From assembly GCF_023715505.1 (NCBI RefSeq), contig NZ_JAMBOH010000024.1, forward strand, positions 1 to 64,000: a DNA stretch of 64,000 nt, written 5' to 3'. Made by a program: the position numbers and the translations under genes. Of this stretch, positions 1 to 7,609 are shown piece after piece. Origin of the DNA: Neobacillus cucumis. Lineage in GTDB: Bacteria; Bacillota; Bacilli; Bacillales_B; DSM-18226. Below the pieces are notes generated by a model. The model had not been told where the DNA came from. It saw only the letters and a program-made list of their open reading frames with translations, and searched no databases. The first letter of the stretch is position 1, and each line of letters begins with the position of its first letter.

Positions 1-58
1 TCTAGACGACTATTTCAAGTCGCATGTATTCCTTGAGCTTTCAAGGCGCAACTCTCAC

Positions 59-90
59 ACCACCGTACGTACGGTTCCGTATACGGCGGT
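59..90 (-). other. Domain V-like hairpin of the group II intron
   Basis: Positions 59-67 pair with 82-90 (9 bp, one A-C mismatch), positions 68-69 are a two-nucleotide bulge, 70-73 pair with 78-81, and 74-77 form a tetraloop (GAAC in the RNA). This two-helix, two-nt-bulge, tetraloop layout is that of the catalytic domain V, and it lies directly after the maturase stop codon, as expected. Sequence downstream (1-58) may contain domain VI or exon; I could not define it. Confidence 0.55.
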
Positions 91-98
91 TCAATAAC

Positions 99-1160
99 TT
101 AAGTATCGGCGCTCATATAAATGGTTGGGTTTTTAAGCCCCCATTTGGTGAGCGTTTTTATTTTAATTGCTTTTTGCAGTGTTTCACTTCTGGAAATCCT
201 CCAATATCCCTTTCGGGAATTAGCTACTTTCCAGGCTTCTTCATGTTTGACACCTAATCTTCTTAGTTGATAATATTTTGTTTTGGTTTTCTTCCACCTT
301 TTCCAAATAACCTGTCTCAGTCGATGGTTCAGCCATTTTGCTATATCCTGTATGAACTTTTTCATAAGACCAATTCCATAATAATTTATCCAACCAACTG
401 TTACGTGGTTAATTTCTTTGGCGATATCCTCAAATTTCCCAGTGCGATTCCGCTTAGTTATATTCTTTAGTCTGGTTTGGAGTTTCTTCTTTGCTGACTG
501 ATGTGGTCTACATCCTACACCTTTGGAGGTGCTGTGTATGCAGACCTAGGAATTTTAACTTAGTAGCCCCACCTTACTCTTAGTTCGGTTAACAGTTAAT
601 TTTAGCTCTTGCTCGAGGTATTTTGTGATACTTTTAATTACCCGGTGACCTGCTCGTTCACTTTTAACGTAAATGCTAAAATCGTCCGCAAAACGGACGA
701 ATTTATGTCCACGTTTCTCCAATTCCTTATCCAGTTGGTTTAAGTAAACATTACTAAGAATCGGCGAAAGTACACCACCTTGGGGGGCACCGAATTCTGT
801 CGGTTTAGTCAGTCCATTTTCGAGTATTCCGCTCTTGAGAAATTTCCAAATTAGTTTCAATATAACTTTATCCTGGATGAATGCCTTGAGGTATTCCATT
901 AGTTTTTGATGGTTGATAGTGTCAAAGTAGCTTTTTAAATCACAGTCTACCACCACTCTATAACCTTGTTCATAGTATTTAATAGATTGCTTTATGGCTT
1001 GGTGTTGATTCCTATTCGGGCGAAAACCATAACTTGATTCAGAGAAATGTGGGTCTATAATTTCACCAATTATTTGGTAAATAGCCTGTTGGACCATTCG
1101 GTCCCGGACACACGGAATACCTAACTTACGTTTGGAACCGTCCGGTTTAGGTATTTCCAA
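99..1160 (-). pseudogene. Group II intron reverse transcriptase/maturase, truncated and frameshifted
   Basis: The upstream half (stop at 555) has RT blocks: 'IPKPDGSKRKLGIP', 'YGFRPNR', 'DLKSYFD', 'PQGGVLSP' and the catalytic 'FADD' (YADD variant). The downstream half (99-365) is the maturase/thumb region with 'GWINYYGIGLM' just upstream and 'HEEAWKVANSRKGYWRISRS'. Between them the frame moves out and back: 'KVG' is followed in another frame by 'ATKLKFLG' and then the first frame resumes at 'CIHSTSKGVGCRPH'. This implies two compensating indels about 25 nt apart, leaving stops near 555 and 546. The N-terminal roughly 60-80 residues are also gone. Known LtrA-type enzymes are about 420 residues; this relic covers about 350. 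Non-functional unless repaired. Confidence 0.85.
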
Positions 1161-1164
1161 ATAA

Positions 1165-1359
1165 GGGTATTTAGTTCATCTTCGCTTATAGCTGACTCAA
1201 ATAGGTCGTAAAAGAGATCACTTATTCTGTGTATAGTAAAATTTCCGTCTGGATATTGCATTAAAGTAATAGTTACTGAAGGATGATTTATTACCAAATA
1301 AAACTTTTTACCGTCCCACTTGGCATGTATGCAAAAACTATAGATAAATTCTTAAACAT
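1165..1359 (-). pseudogene. Truncated conjugative-element gene fused to the intron remnant
   Basis: Starting at ATG 1359 the frame reads 'MFKN'; after a one-base loss near 1350 it continues in another frame as 'FIYSFCIHAKWDGKK', 'NHPSVTITLMQYPDGNFTIHR' and 'ESAISEDELNTLIWKY' up to the point where intron sequence takes over at about 1160. The fragment follows the pilin-like gene on the same strand, so it looks like the next gene of the element, cut by the intron. I do not recognise the family. Functional protein is not expected. Confidence 0.5.
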
Positions 1360-1374
1360 CAGCTTTCCGTTTAA

Positions 1375-1860
1375 TCATACAGCATTACCTACTTGTTTCA
1401 GCACATTTAAGATCAGAGGGGATACCTGAATTAAGACATAACCTAAACCAGCATTTTGAATCATTTGCCAACCCTTATCAGCTCTGTCGAACATGAACTG
1501 AAAGCAAGAACCTACAATAATAACTGAAGCTATCGGGAACGACAATGCCACAAGAATATCTACAATTGGGTCTAATACATGCGCTAACATATCTAAACTC
1601 TGAGCACTCATCCACTCCTTTGCTCCTGCTTCAATAGCTATAGGAGCACTTGTAACGACTGCATTTGTTCCCGTTGTAGCTGCAAAAGCCTTCATTGCAA
1701 ATCCAAGGGTTCCTACTGCTCCACAAGTTGCAATTGGAAGGGCTGCTGAAACTGCTAATTGAGTTACTTTTCTTACTCTCTTTTGCCTTCTTTGTTTTTC
1801 TTTCGCTTTAAATTCACCAGACATAAATTCATTGAAATTGATTCTTTTTGACTTTGCCAA
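1375..1860 (-). CDS. Pilin-like (TrbC/VirB2-like) membrane protein of a conjugative element
   Basis: The preferred start is TTG at 1860 ('LAKSKRINFNEFMSG'), because AAGGGG lies at 1870-1875 with a 9-nt spacer; the ATG further upstream sits inside the previous gene. The 161-residue product has a basic N terminus, a hydrophobic stretch near residues 35-60, a short polar loop, then two hydrophobic segments near residues 95-120 and 135-155. Small two- or three-helix proteins of this type encoded beside a coupling ATPase and a replication protein are usually the conjugation channel subunit (VirB2/TrbC-like). Family assignment rests on size, topology and context; there is no diagnostic motif. Confidence 0.5.
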   Translation of the reverse strand: MAKSKRINFNEFMSGEFKAKEKQRRQKRVRKVTQLAVSAALPIATCGAVGTLGFAMKAFAATTGTNAVVTSAPIAIEAGAKEWMSAQSLDMLAHVLDPIVDILVALSFPIASVIIVGSCFQFMFDRADKGWQMIQNAGLGYVLIQVSPLILNVLKQVGNAV

Positions 1861-1873
1861 AATAATCATCCCC

Positions 1874-2470
1874 TTATTTAATGTCATTCAAGGTGTAAAC
1901 TCGATAAGGAAGACCTTTGCATAAAACAGTTAATTGTTTCCTTCTTAGTTCCGTTGTGGTTAACCAAATTAACTTCGGAAAATAGCCTAAATGTTTTGCT
2001 AGTTCCCCATTTCTCATTAATCCCTTGTATTGTTCGATCTTCTTTTTGTTAACGCTCATCTTCTGAGTAGAATCGACTTCAAGAAAATTATACTTACCAT
2101 CCTTCTTAAAATACGAGTCTGCAACAATAGTAAAAATTCCATCCGATACCTTTATTTCATTCTCCCAATCATGAGGACAGCCCATGTAAATGTAAAAATC
2201 ATTTCGTTTAAGGTAGTGGTTAACAAATTTATTCTTTCTTCTTACTTTGTCTGTATTGACATATTCCCTACCTTCTTTATTTAAAAAATATATAGTTGAG
2301 TAAGATTCTTCACGGAAACCAGTTATATAAGAGGACATTTCTTTGAGGATACGATTGGCATTTCTTACGCTTCCTAAACGATGAATCCTAGTAAGTTGAT
2401 CACGATTAAGAAAGTCCAGTTTTCGTAATGACAATAGAATTTCTTCCTGTCTCTTGCTTAGGGGCTTCAA
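1874..2470 (-). CDS. Replication-relaxation family protein
   Basis: A 198-residue protein starting at TTG 2470; AGAGGGAGG stands 9 nt upstream, which makes this start convincing even though it lies inside the preceding gene. The N terminus ('LSKRQEEILLSLRKLDFLNRDQL') reads as a winged-helix DNA-binding segment, followed by 'RLGSVRNANRILKEM', typical of replication-relaxation proteins of Gram-positive integrative elements and plasmids. The second half ('EVDSTQKMSVNKKKIEQYKG') resembles the nuclease-like part of this family. The role is probably in starting element DNA processing or replication. It overlaps the FtsK-type gene by 65 nt and is followed 13 nt later by the pilin-like gene, so the three form one transfer operon. 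Confidence 0.75.
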   Translation of the reverse strand: MKPLSKRQEEILLSLRKLDFLNRDQLTRIHRLGSVRNANRILKEMSSYITGFREESYSTIYFLNKEGREYVNTDKVRRKNKFVNHYLKRNDFYIYMGCPHDWENEIKVSDGIFTIVADSYFKKDGKYNFLEVDSTQKMSVNKKKIEQYKGLMRNGELAKHLGYFPKLIWLTTTELRRKQLTVLCKGLPYRVYTLNDIK

Positions 2471-3746
2471 CTGTTACAACCTCCCTCTTTTGAACAATAT
2501 AAGGTGTGATTGTTTTTTCAATATCTTCAGGTGTAATAAGAGGAGTTTGAACTATTACACGTTCATCTGCCATTTGATATATTGCTCTTCCTTTAATTTT
2601 TGGTAAGGCTTCAGCACCATCTGTGTCAAGAACTACCCTTGAAGCTGTTCCGGACTGAACACGGAAACAAAGTTTAGCATCACTATTTTGCTTACATTGA
2701 CGAGGGATTATATCCCCTGTTCCATATTGGGTTGCTAATATCAATCTAAAACCTAAGCCTGCTCCCAAACGTGCTATTTGGCTCATATATTTTTGACATT
2801 CTGCCTTAATGGTCCTTTCACTTTTATGAATAAGAATTCCATCTTTCCAAATATCCTTCTTATCAACTGCTTCATCAGGATTTAATTCCCCAACTTCATC
2901 AATAATGACAAAATGACGTTCAGTTATTCCAGCATCTTCAACTTTTTTCTTTCCAGCTCTTTTAAGTATTTCCTGTTTCTTTCTCATAAGGTTATAGGCA
3001 TTTTCAAGAGTTTTTAATGCTTCCTCTGGTTCGTATGCGATTGATACAGTTTGTTTAACATTCTCATAGTCACATAGTTCCACCCCAGCCTTTAAATCAA
3101 TCAAATGGAGTTTTAAGTTGTCTGGTTGCTGCTTAATTAAAGATGTAATAATACAGTTTATTAAATTTGACTTTCCATACCTTGTAGCACCACCCAGGCA
3201 TAGATGAGGGCTTTTTTCAAAGTCATGGAAAATAAGTTTGTTTCTATTCCTTGTTGCTCCAAAAACAACCTTCCACCCTTTACCTTCTTGAAAACTAACC
3301 ATTTTAGGTAATGGCTCATTATAAACTCGAATTATCAACATTCCATCATAAGACAACTCTATTTCTTTTCTGTCCGTTAGTTTTTTAGTGTATAGACTTT
3401 TAATATTTGAGAAAATATTTCGATCAAGTTTAAGTTCTTTAAAGTCTTTAAGTTTAATCTTTACTGAGCGAGTATTGATTCCTGATTCGATAACTTTTTG
3501 TTTTGCTAAGTAATCTTCAAAACTCCTACCTAAAGGTATACGGTAACGATACTCAACACCCCAATCATAATTTCTCTTTTTAATTTGTTGGGCTGTTAAT
3601 GTTTGATTGCCGTCCTTAACATTAAGACCACTAAGAGCGAATATTTTGTTGATTTTTTTTGAGTCATTCCCTACCCCACTTTTCGAGCGATAAGCTTTTA
3701 AAGAAATCGCTCCAAAAATTGTTGTTGTCACAACTTCAAAAATCAT
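2406..3746 (-). CDS. FtsK/SpoIIIE-type coupling ATPase of an integrative element
   Basis: A 446-residue P-loop ATPase. Walker A is 'GATRYGKSN' near residue 190 and Walker B is 'HFVIIDEVGEL' near 275, followed by 'QYGTGDIIPRQCKQNSDAKLCFRV', the usual FtsK/HerA-type sensor region. A short hydrophobic N terminus ('IFEVVTTTIFGAISLKAY') could anchor it to the membrane. Proteins of this size and layout in Tn916/ICEBs1-like elements act as the coupling protein that delivers the relaxase-DNA complex to the transfer channel. The ribosome site AAGGAGG lies 7-8 nt before ATG 3746. It overlaps the next gene by 65 nt. Confidence 0.8.
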   Translation of the reverse strand: MIFEVVTTTIFGAISLKAYRSKSGVGNDSKKINKIFALSGLNVKDGNQTLTAQQIKKRNYDWGVEYRYRIPLGRSFEDYLAKQKVIESGINTRSVKIKLKDFKELKLDRNIFSNIKSLYTKKLTDRKEIELSYDGMLIIRVYNEPLPKMVSFQEGKGWKVVFGATRNRNKLIFHDFEKSPHLCLGGATRYGKSNLINCIITSLIKQQPDNLKLHLIDLKAGVELCDYENVKQTVSIAYEPEEALKTLENAYNLMRKKQEILKRAGKKKVEDAGITERHFVIIDEVGELNPDEAVDKKDIWKDGILIHKSERTIKAECQKYMSQIARLGAGLGFRLILATQYGTGDIIPRQCKQNSDAKLCFRVQSGTASRVVLDTDGAEALPKIKGRAIYQMADERVIVQTPLITPEDIEKTITPYIVQKREVVTVEAPKQETGRNSIVITKTGLS

Positions 3747-3782
3747 TTTGTTATCCTCCTTCCTTCAACGCCACCTCTGTAG

Positions 3783-3798
3783 ACTTACGATAGTAAGT
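3783..3798. promoter_or_regulatory. Palindrome upstream of the transfer operon
   Basis: ACTTAC-GATA-GTAAGT is a 16-nt inverted repeat with perfect 6-bp arms, about 37 nt before the ribosome-site-led start of the FtsK-type gene and within the divergent gap that also precedes the XRE gene at 4027. Its place suits an operator for the neighbouring XRE protein. No convincing -35/-10 pair was identified around it. The rest of 3747-4026 is AT-rich with no other clear signal. Confidence 0.4.
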
Positions 3799-4026
3799 AT
3801 CCCAACTAAGTAGAAATAAAAAATTGAGGATTATCGGTTGATATTATTGGGTTTGGATACTACCAATCTATTGTCTAACTTCGTGATTCCATTGGCTATA
3901 ATAAATGGTATTAACCTTGGATTGTCCGTTATTCCTATCAATCAAAAATAAATTTTGATAACTACAAATTAAATTGTGAAAGGATTTTTTTTAGGTAATA
4001 TGGAAATGTATTAATAGGTGATGACA

Positions 4027-4236
4027 TTGAAGAATTTAAAGAGTAATATAGGATGGCTAATTGATAAATCCGATTATACTAGGGAGGATTTAAGACAAAG
4101 ATATAAAAAGTCAGCTAATACGATATCAAATTGGTGTACGGGAAAAAGTTATCCCTCTGCACCAGAAATGTTTGATCTTGCTGATTTATTAAACTGTAAG
4201 GTAGATGATCTTTATGAACGAAAAGTGGAAAACTAA
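4027..4236 (+). CDS. Small XRE-family helix-turn-helix regulator
   Basis: About 69 residues. The start TTG 4027 is chosen because AGGTGAT, an exact match to the anti-Shine-Dalgarno, lies at 4015-4021; ATG 4021 and GTG 4018 overlap that site. The helix-turn-helix reads 'TREDLRQRYKKSANTISNWCTGKSYPS', and the C-terminal 'LADLLNCKVDDLYE' is typical of Cro/CI-type single-domain repressors. It is divergent from the transfer operon, so it probably controls it. Confidence 0.75.
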   Translation: MKNLKSNIGWLIDKSDYTREDLRQRYKKSANTISNWCTGKSYPSAPEMFDLADLLNCKVDDLYERKVEN

Positions 4237-4282
4237 TCATAAAAAGTAAAAATTTTTGATTGAAAGGAAATGGCTATTAAAT

Positions 4283-5044
4283 ATGGAAAATTTAAAATCC
4301 CAATGTTATTCGGAATATGTTCTAACAAAAAAAATTCTAGAGTTATTTGATAAGACTATAGAACTTTTTTCCAACTTTTAAAAAAATGATCAAAACACAT
4401 ATTCATCTGCAGCGTTCGCAAAAATTTATGTTTCCTTTAAAGCATCGGTTGAACTATGTGATAAAAATTACCCTTTTGATACCTTTTCTATTACCAGGTC
4501 AATATTTGAAACTGTTTGTCTTTTAAGGTGTTTTTGTCGATATCCAGATTTTGCAACAGATTACAAAAATAGTTTCTTAAAGAAAAAGGTAAATATCATT
4601 AATAAAATAAGTCATAATAGAAAACTTTTTTCTCAAGAAATAAATGAGTTTGTTTCTCCTGACAAAAAACAAGAATTAAAGAAACAAATTGATGAATTAA
4701 ATGTCATGGATTTTAGTACTAAAATAGAAGATTTAGCAAGAATGGCAGATTTAACACATATTTATTTAACTTTCTATACTATTGCAAGTGATTATGTACA
4801 TGGTTCCATAAATAACTTTTCTAATTATCTATTTCATGAAAATGGAGATAATTTTGTAGATTATAAGCCAAAAGTTTACGATATTAAAGAATCTTTATTA
4901 AACGCTAATTACATGGCTATAATCGCAATTGAAGCATATTCACAGTTTATGAAATTAGATATTTCAGAGGAAACATTAACATCATTAAGTGAAGAACTTG
5001 CTTCTTTATTCGAAATAGTAAATAAAGAAAAGTACGATGTTTAA
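4283..5044 (+). pseudogene. DUF5677-like protein with one in-frame stop codon
   Basis: From ATG 4283 (GAAAGG upstream) the frame reads 32 codons, meets TAA at 4379-4381, then stays open in the same frame to 5044, 253 codons in total. The part after the stop contains 'YVSFKASVELCDKNYPFDTFSITRSIFETV' (in two pieces) and 'YTIASDYVHGSINNF', which resemble DUF5677 proteins of unknown function. Only one lesion is visible, so it may be a recent mutation. Translation could restart at ATG 4706, giving a 112-residue C-terminal piece. Family call is by motif memory. Confidence 0.65.
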
Positions 5045-5064
5045 ATTCTTAGAGGTAGATGAAG

Positions 5065-5310
5065 ATGAACATAACAATTGAAATACATTACAAGGCTGAG
5101 AGCCGTTTAATTCAACGAGCTTCTTTTCCGTTAAAAGGCAGAAAACCTGAACGAGTCGCTTTAAAGTTTTGGAAAAGTATTAAAAAGGATATGCCCTACC
5201 CAGTGGAACTAGAGGAAGTCATTGCAGCTGGTGAGAATATAACGGAGAAGGTTAAAGAATTGGAGAAACAAAAATTACTTAATATTATCAATGATAATTT
5301 GCCCTTTTAA
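5065..5310 (+). CDS. Hypothetical element-encoded protein
   Basis: About 81 residues. ATG 5065 is preferred to ATG 5059 because AGAGGT (5051-5056) is 8 nt from it. The product is mixed-charge, soluble, with no membrane segment: a beta-rich start 'MNITIEIHYKAESRLIQRASF' then a basic 'KGRKPERVALKFWKSIKKDMPYPVELEEV'. It follows the DUF5677-like gene by 20 nt on the same strand. I do not recognise a family. Confidence 0.6.
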   Translation: MNITIEIHYKAESRLIQRASFPLKGRKPERVALKFWKSIKKDMPYPVELEEVIAAGENITEKVKELEKQKLLNIINDNLPF

Positions 5311-5393
5311 TTATAATTTGTCACTAATTTGTCACAATTACACTAGTTTCAAACTGATAAAATAGTACCATCGTTGAAAAAGGGGTACTTAAA

Positions 5394-5540
5394 TTGACCA
5401 GTGAGGAGCTACATAGGAAAATTGAAACAGTAAGAAAGAAATTGATACAGGTTGGAATGTTAAAAGGATTTACATCGCCAGAAACTATAAAAATTAGTGA
5501 AAAACTTGATAAATTAATATATATTAAAATGAGTATGTGA
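5394..5540 (+). CDS. Spo0E-like aspartyl-phosphate phosphatase
   Basis: A 48-residue protein starting at TTG 5394, with AAAGGGG about 8-9 nt upstream. It reads 'LHRKIETVRKKLIQVG' then 'GFTSPETIKISEKLDKLI', the two-helix hairpin of the Spo0E family. The signature Ser-x-x-x-Asp is S35 and D39. Family members dephosphorylate Spo0A~P and so delay sporulation. It is the first of two Spo0E-like genes in this window and lies in the accessory region, so the element may influence host sporulation. A strong terminator follows 1 nt after the stop. Confidence 0.8.
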   Translation: MTSEELHRKIETVRKKLIQVGMLKGFTSPETIKISEKLDKLIYIKMSM

Positions 5541-5573
5541 AAAAGCCCCTCTCGACTGAGAAGGGCTTTTGTA
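5541..5573 (+). terminator. Rho-independent terminator after Spo0E-like gene
   Basis: AAAGCCCCTCTC-gact-GAGAAGGGCTTTT: a GC-rich stem with a short loop, ending in a T run. Confidence 0.8.
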
Positions 5574-5685
5574 GGAGGAAAAACATGTAATCTTCACGGG
5601 TTTAATTGTAATCTTCCCCCAGGAGCATAAATTATTCACTTATTTGTATATTTTTTGAAACCTTACCATACTTTTCACGTTTTAG

Positions 5686-5694
5686 TGTTATAAT
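5686..5694 (+). promoter_or_regulatory. Extended -10 promoter
   Basis: TGTTATAAT (TG at 5686-5687, TATAAT at 5689-5694) is a perfect extended -10 about 40 nt upstream of the secreted-repeat gene at 5736. No good -35 stands 16-18 nt upstream, which is tolerated for extended -10 promoters. Confidence 0.65.
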
Positions 5695-5735
5695 TCAAAT
5701 GGACTAAATAAATAGAAAAGTAGGGGGAAATAAGA

Positions 5736-6524
5736 ATGAAAAAATTAGTAGCTGCTTTATTGGTAACAGTAATGGTTGTAATTAGTTCGTTTTCGGGAAG
5801 TAATGTTAAGAAAGTGGAAGCTGCAGTAACGAGCCAAGCTGGTTATGTAATTAAAGGTAATAACGCTAAAGGGCTATCATTCTACATAACAACGCCTCTG
5901 GGCACAATGGTTAAAGATGTCCAAGGCAAAAAAGATTGGTATACTACTAAACTAACTTATGTCACCTATAACAAAGTCGGCACTAAATGGGTTAAACAAG
6001 TGGTCGTAAACCGTACAGTTTACATGAATATTAAACCTGCAGATCGTAAATGGATTAACTACAATAATTTTAAGATTATTAATAATAAACCTATCGTTTA
6101 TACAAATATTTATGTGGCACCACCTACACCTGTTAATGTCATCGCTAAACTTAACCCTACTACAGTAGCTAATACAATTAGGAGCAACGCTTCTAAGGAA
6201 TGGGGAACTGATTATGAAATGGTTCAATACGAAATTAATCAGCAAACATCAGCTTACAATAAACTAAAGGTAATGGTTGTTAAGAATAGTTTAGGAGAAA
6301 CCTTACTAAATAATGCGTTTAAAACTTGGAGTTACGATTTTGAAATGGTTGATTATGAATACTACACACAAGTTCAAGCTTATAACAGAGTTGCTGCAAT
6401 TAAATTAGATACGACCGTCAAAGCTAACATTATGAAGGCAGCAAAAGCTGAATGGGGTTATGACTTTGAAATGGTGGAGTATGAATACTATACACAACTA
6501 AATGCTTATAATGCCACTCATTAA
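5736..6524 (+). CDS. Secreted protein with three Trp/Tyr-rich repeats
   Basis: A 262-residue protein with a classic signal peptide ('MKKLVAALLVTVMVVISSF', cleavage likely after 'KKVEA'). Residues about 33-135 are a beta-rich region. The C-terminal half holds three imperfect repeats of about 40 residues built on W-x-x-D-[FY]-E-M-V-x-Y-E-[IY] then Q-x-x-AYN: 'WGTDYEMVQYEINQQTSAYN', 'WSYDFEMVDYEYYTQVQAYN' and 'WGYDFEMVEYEYYTQLNAYN'. Ribosome site AGGGGG lies 8 nt before ATG. I know no function; similar repeats occur at the ends of some Bacillus secreted proteins. It has its own promoter and terminator, so it is a single-gene cargo unit. Confidence 0.8.
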   Translation: MKKLVAALLVTVMVVISSFSGSNVKKVEAAVTSQAGYVIKGNNAKGLSFYITTPLGTMVKDVQGKKDWYTTKLTYVTYNKVGTKWVKQVVVNRTVYMNIKPADRKWINYNNFKIINNKPIVYTNIYVAPPTPVNVIAKLNPTTVANTIRSNASKEWGTDYEMVQYEINQQTSAYNKLKVMVVKNSLGETLLNNAFKTWSYDFEMVDYEYYTQVQAYNRVAAIKLDTTVKANIMKAAKAEWGYDFEMVEYEYYTQLNAYNATH

Positions 6525-6532
6525 TTAATAAT

Positions 6533-6566
6533 AAAGCCCCACTCCATATAAAGAGTGAGGCTTTTT
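6533..6566 (+). terminator. Terminator after secreted-repeat gene
   Basis: AAAGCCCCACTC pairs with GAGTGAGGCTTT across a short AT loop and is followed by TTTTT. It also faces the minus-strand fragment that ends at 6572. Confidence 0.8.
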
Positions 6567-6571
6567 CTAAT

Positions 6572-6705
6572 TTACAATAGTGAATTAATCTTATTGATAG
6601 TGTGTTTACCAGCAATCCCATCCACTTCATACGGTAAATAAACCTTTTGAAAACGGGTTACAGCATCTTTTGTTTTCAATCCATAATCATTATCAACTTT
6701 TCCAA
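6572..6705 (-). pseudogene. Peptidoglycan-binding domain fragment (endolysin C terminus)
   Basis: On the minus strand, with stop at 6572-6574, the sequence reads 'GLGKVDNDYGLKTKDAVTRF' and then 'VDGIAGKHTINKINSLL'. This is the end of a PG_binding_1 domain, where 'D-x-x-Y-G-x-K-T-x-x-A-V-x-x-F-Q' and 'V-D-G-I-x-G' are the family marks. Upstream sequence switches to an unrelated tape-measure fragment on the other strand near 6705, so the catalytic part of the lysin or amidase is gone. Confidence 0.65.
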
Positions 6706-6885
6706 GACCTTCAAAAAGAATTAAAAGACATTGATAAATTATTAAAACTTAATCCAAATAATGTTGAATTATTGGCACAACGTCAACAACTGTTAACTGA
6801 ATCAGTACAAGCGACAACAGAGAAATTAAATGCATTAAGGGAAGCTGAAAGACAGGTTCAACAACAATTTGAACGTAGCCTTTAA
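6706..6885 (+). pseudogene. Phage tail tape-measure protein fragment
   Basis: About 58 codons reading 'KELKDIDKLLKLNPNNVELL', 'AQRQQLLTESVQATTEKLNALREA' (in two stretches) and 'QQQFERSL', then a stop. The pattern 'I-x-K-x-L-K-L-x-P-x-N-V-x-L-L-x-Q-x-Q' followed by 'T-x-x-K-L-x-A-L' belongs to the N-terminal coiled-coil part of Siphoviridae-type tape-measure proteins, which are normally over 600 residues. It has no start signal of its own. With the adjacent lysin fragment it marks a lost prophage. Confidence 0.65.
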
Positions 6886-6908
6886 ATCTTGACGTACATT
6901 CACGCCCA

Positions 6909-6950
6909 CTGCAAGTACCCATAAATTTCTGGTCGGAGTTATGGGTACTT
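6909..6950. other. 14-bp perfect inverted repeat next to a -10-like box
   Basis: GCAAGTACCCATAA (6909-6922) is repeated in perfect inverse at 6937-6950 with a 14-nt loop, and is followed at once by TATAATTAAT. TTGAC stands just upstream (6892). No T run follows, so a terminator is unlikely. The stretch 6951-7171 has no other recognisable feature. Confidence 0.55.
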
Positions 6951-7171
6951 GCTATAATTAATTTGAGTCATTAGTATCCAATACAAAGTAGACCTTGTAT
7001 TAGTGATAAATAATGGCTTTTTACTGTTTCTAGCCTTTTCTAACAGCTAAATATCCAACTAGGGCTTACCTGCCCAAACTTGGTAAAAATTTTTTAAAAT
7101 GGACATGCTCACTACATGCAAATACAAGCACCAACATAAACTGTACTAACCCATAAAAGTTTCCTTCTTTC

Positions 7172-7199
7172 GAAAGTGGCAGACCCACTTTCTTTTTTT
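7172..7199 (+). terminator. Rho-independent terminator
   Basis: GAAAGTGG-cagac-CCACTTTC followed by seven T residues. No complete gene precedes it, so it may end a transcript starting near the inverted repeat at 6909-6950, or be a leftover of a deleted gene. Confidence 0.7.
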
Positions 7200-7333
7200 G
7201 TTCAGTGCTTTTTTCTTCGTACTATGCGTCTAAAAGGAATTACTTTCCACTTAATTTATTCATCTTTTTCGGGTATTTTTTCTTATTTTAAAGAAAAAAC
7301 TTACATTAATATTTAAAGAAGGAGATGATGCAA

Positions 7334-7453
7334 ATGACAAACAACAATAACATTCGAAGTATACTAGGTGTAAATGTTCGTGCCCGCTCATCCAATATTG
7401 ATAAAGAGCATTATGAACCTTTTAAAAATCCATTAATTCACAAACAAATAAAT
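7334..7453 (+). CDS. Small hypothetical protein, 39 residues
   Basis: ATG 7334 is preceded by AAGGAGATGATG, a strong ribosome site with about 9 nt spacing. The product begins 'MTNNNNIRSILGVNVRARSS' and ends 'YEPFKNPLIHTNK'. It is basic and soluble. I do not recognise it. The strong ribosome site is the main support. Confidence 0.45.
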
Positions 7454-7609
7454 GGGCGAGTGATAGTCCCACTTGACAGCACAAGACTTTGGGGGAGATA
7501 AACCCCTGAATTCCCCTATTGACTTAATCACACTTTCAGGAAAAGGATAACCCTTTACCTGCTTAGTCGCCCAATGGGTCTAATGTGAACTAAAATTTTG
7601 TTTGTAGTT

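Larger units (their letters stand above)
1..1165 (-). mobile_element. Decayed group II intron, 5'-truncated
   Basis: The minus strand carries a reverse transcriptase/maturase reading frame followed, after its stop, by a domain V-like RNA hairpin, the standard order of a bacterial group II intron. The 5' part is missing: the RT frame begins abruptly at 'EIPKPDG' near 1160 and upstream sequence is an unrelated gene fragment. The 5' ribozyme domains I to III and the N-terminal RT fingers are therefore absent, and the RT contains frameshifts. The element cannot be autonomous. The exact 3' end and target exon were not resolved; the downstream limit may lie a little inside or outside position 1. 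Confidence 0.75.

Noticed and set aside
4379..4381. Programmed readthrough at the in-frame TAA of the DUF5677-like gene
   Set aside because: No stem-loop or readthrough context stands out after the stop; a simple mutation is more likely.
6909..6950. Inverted repeat as a rho-independent terminator
   Set aside because: The loop is long and no T tract follows; TATAAT follows instead.
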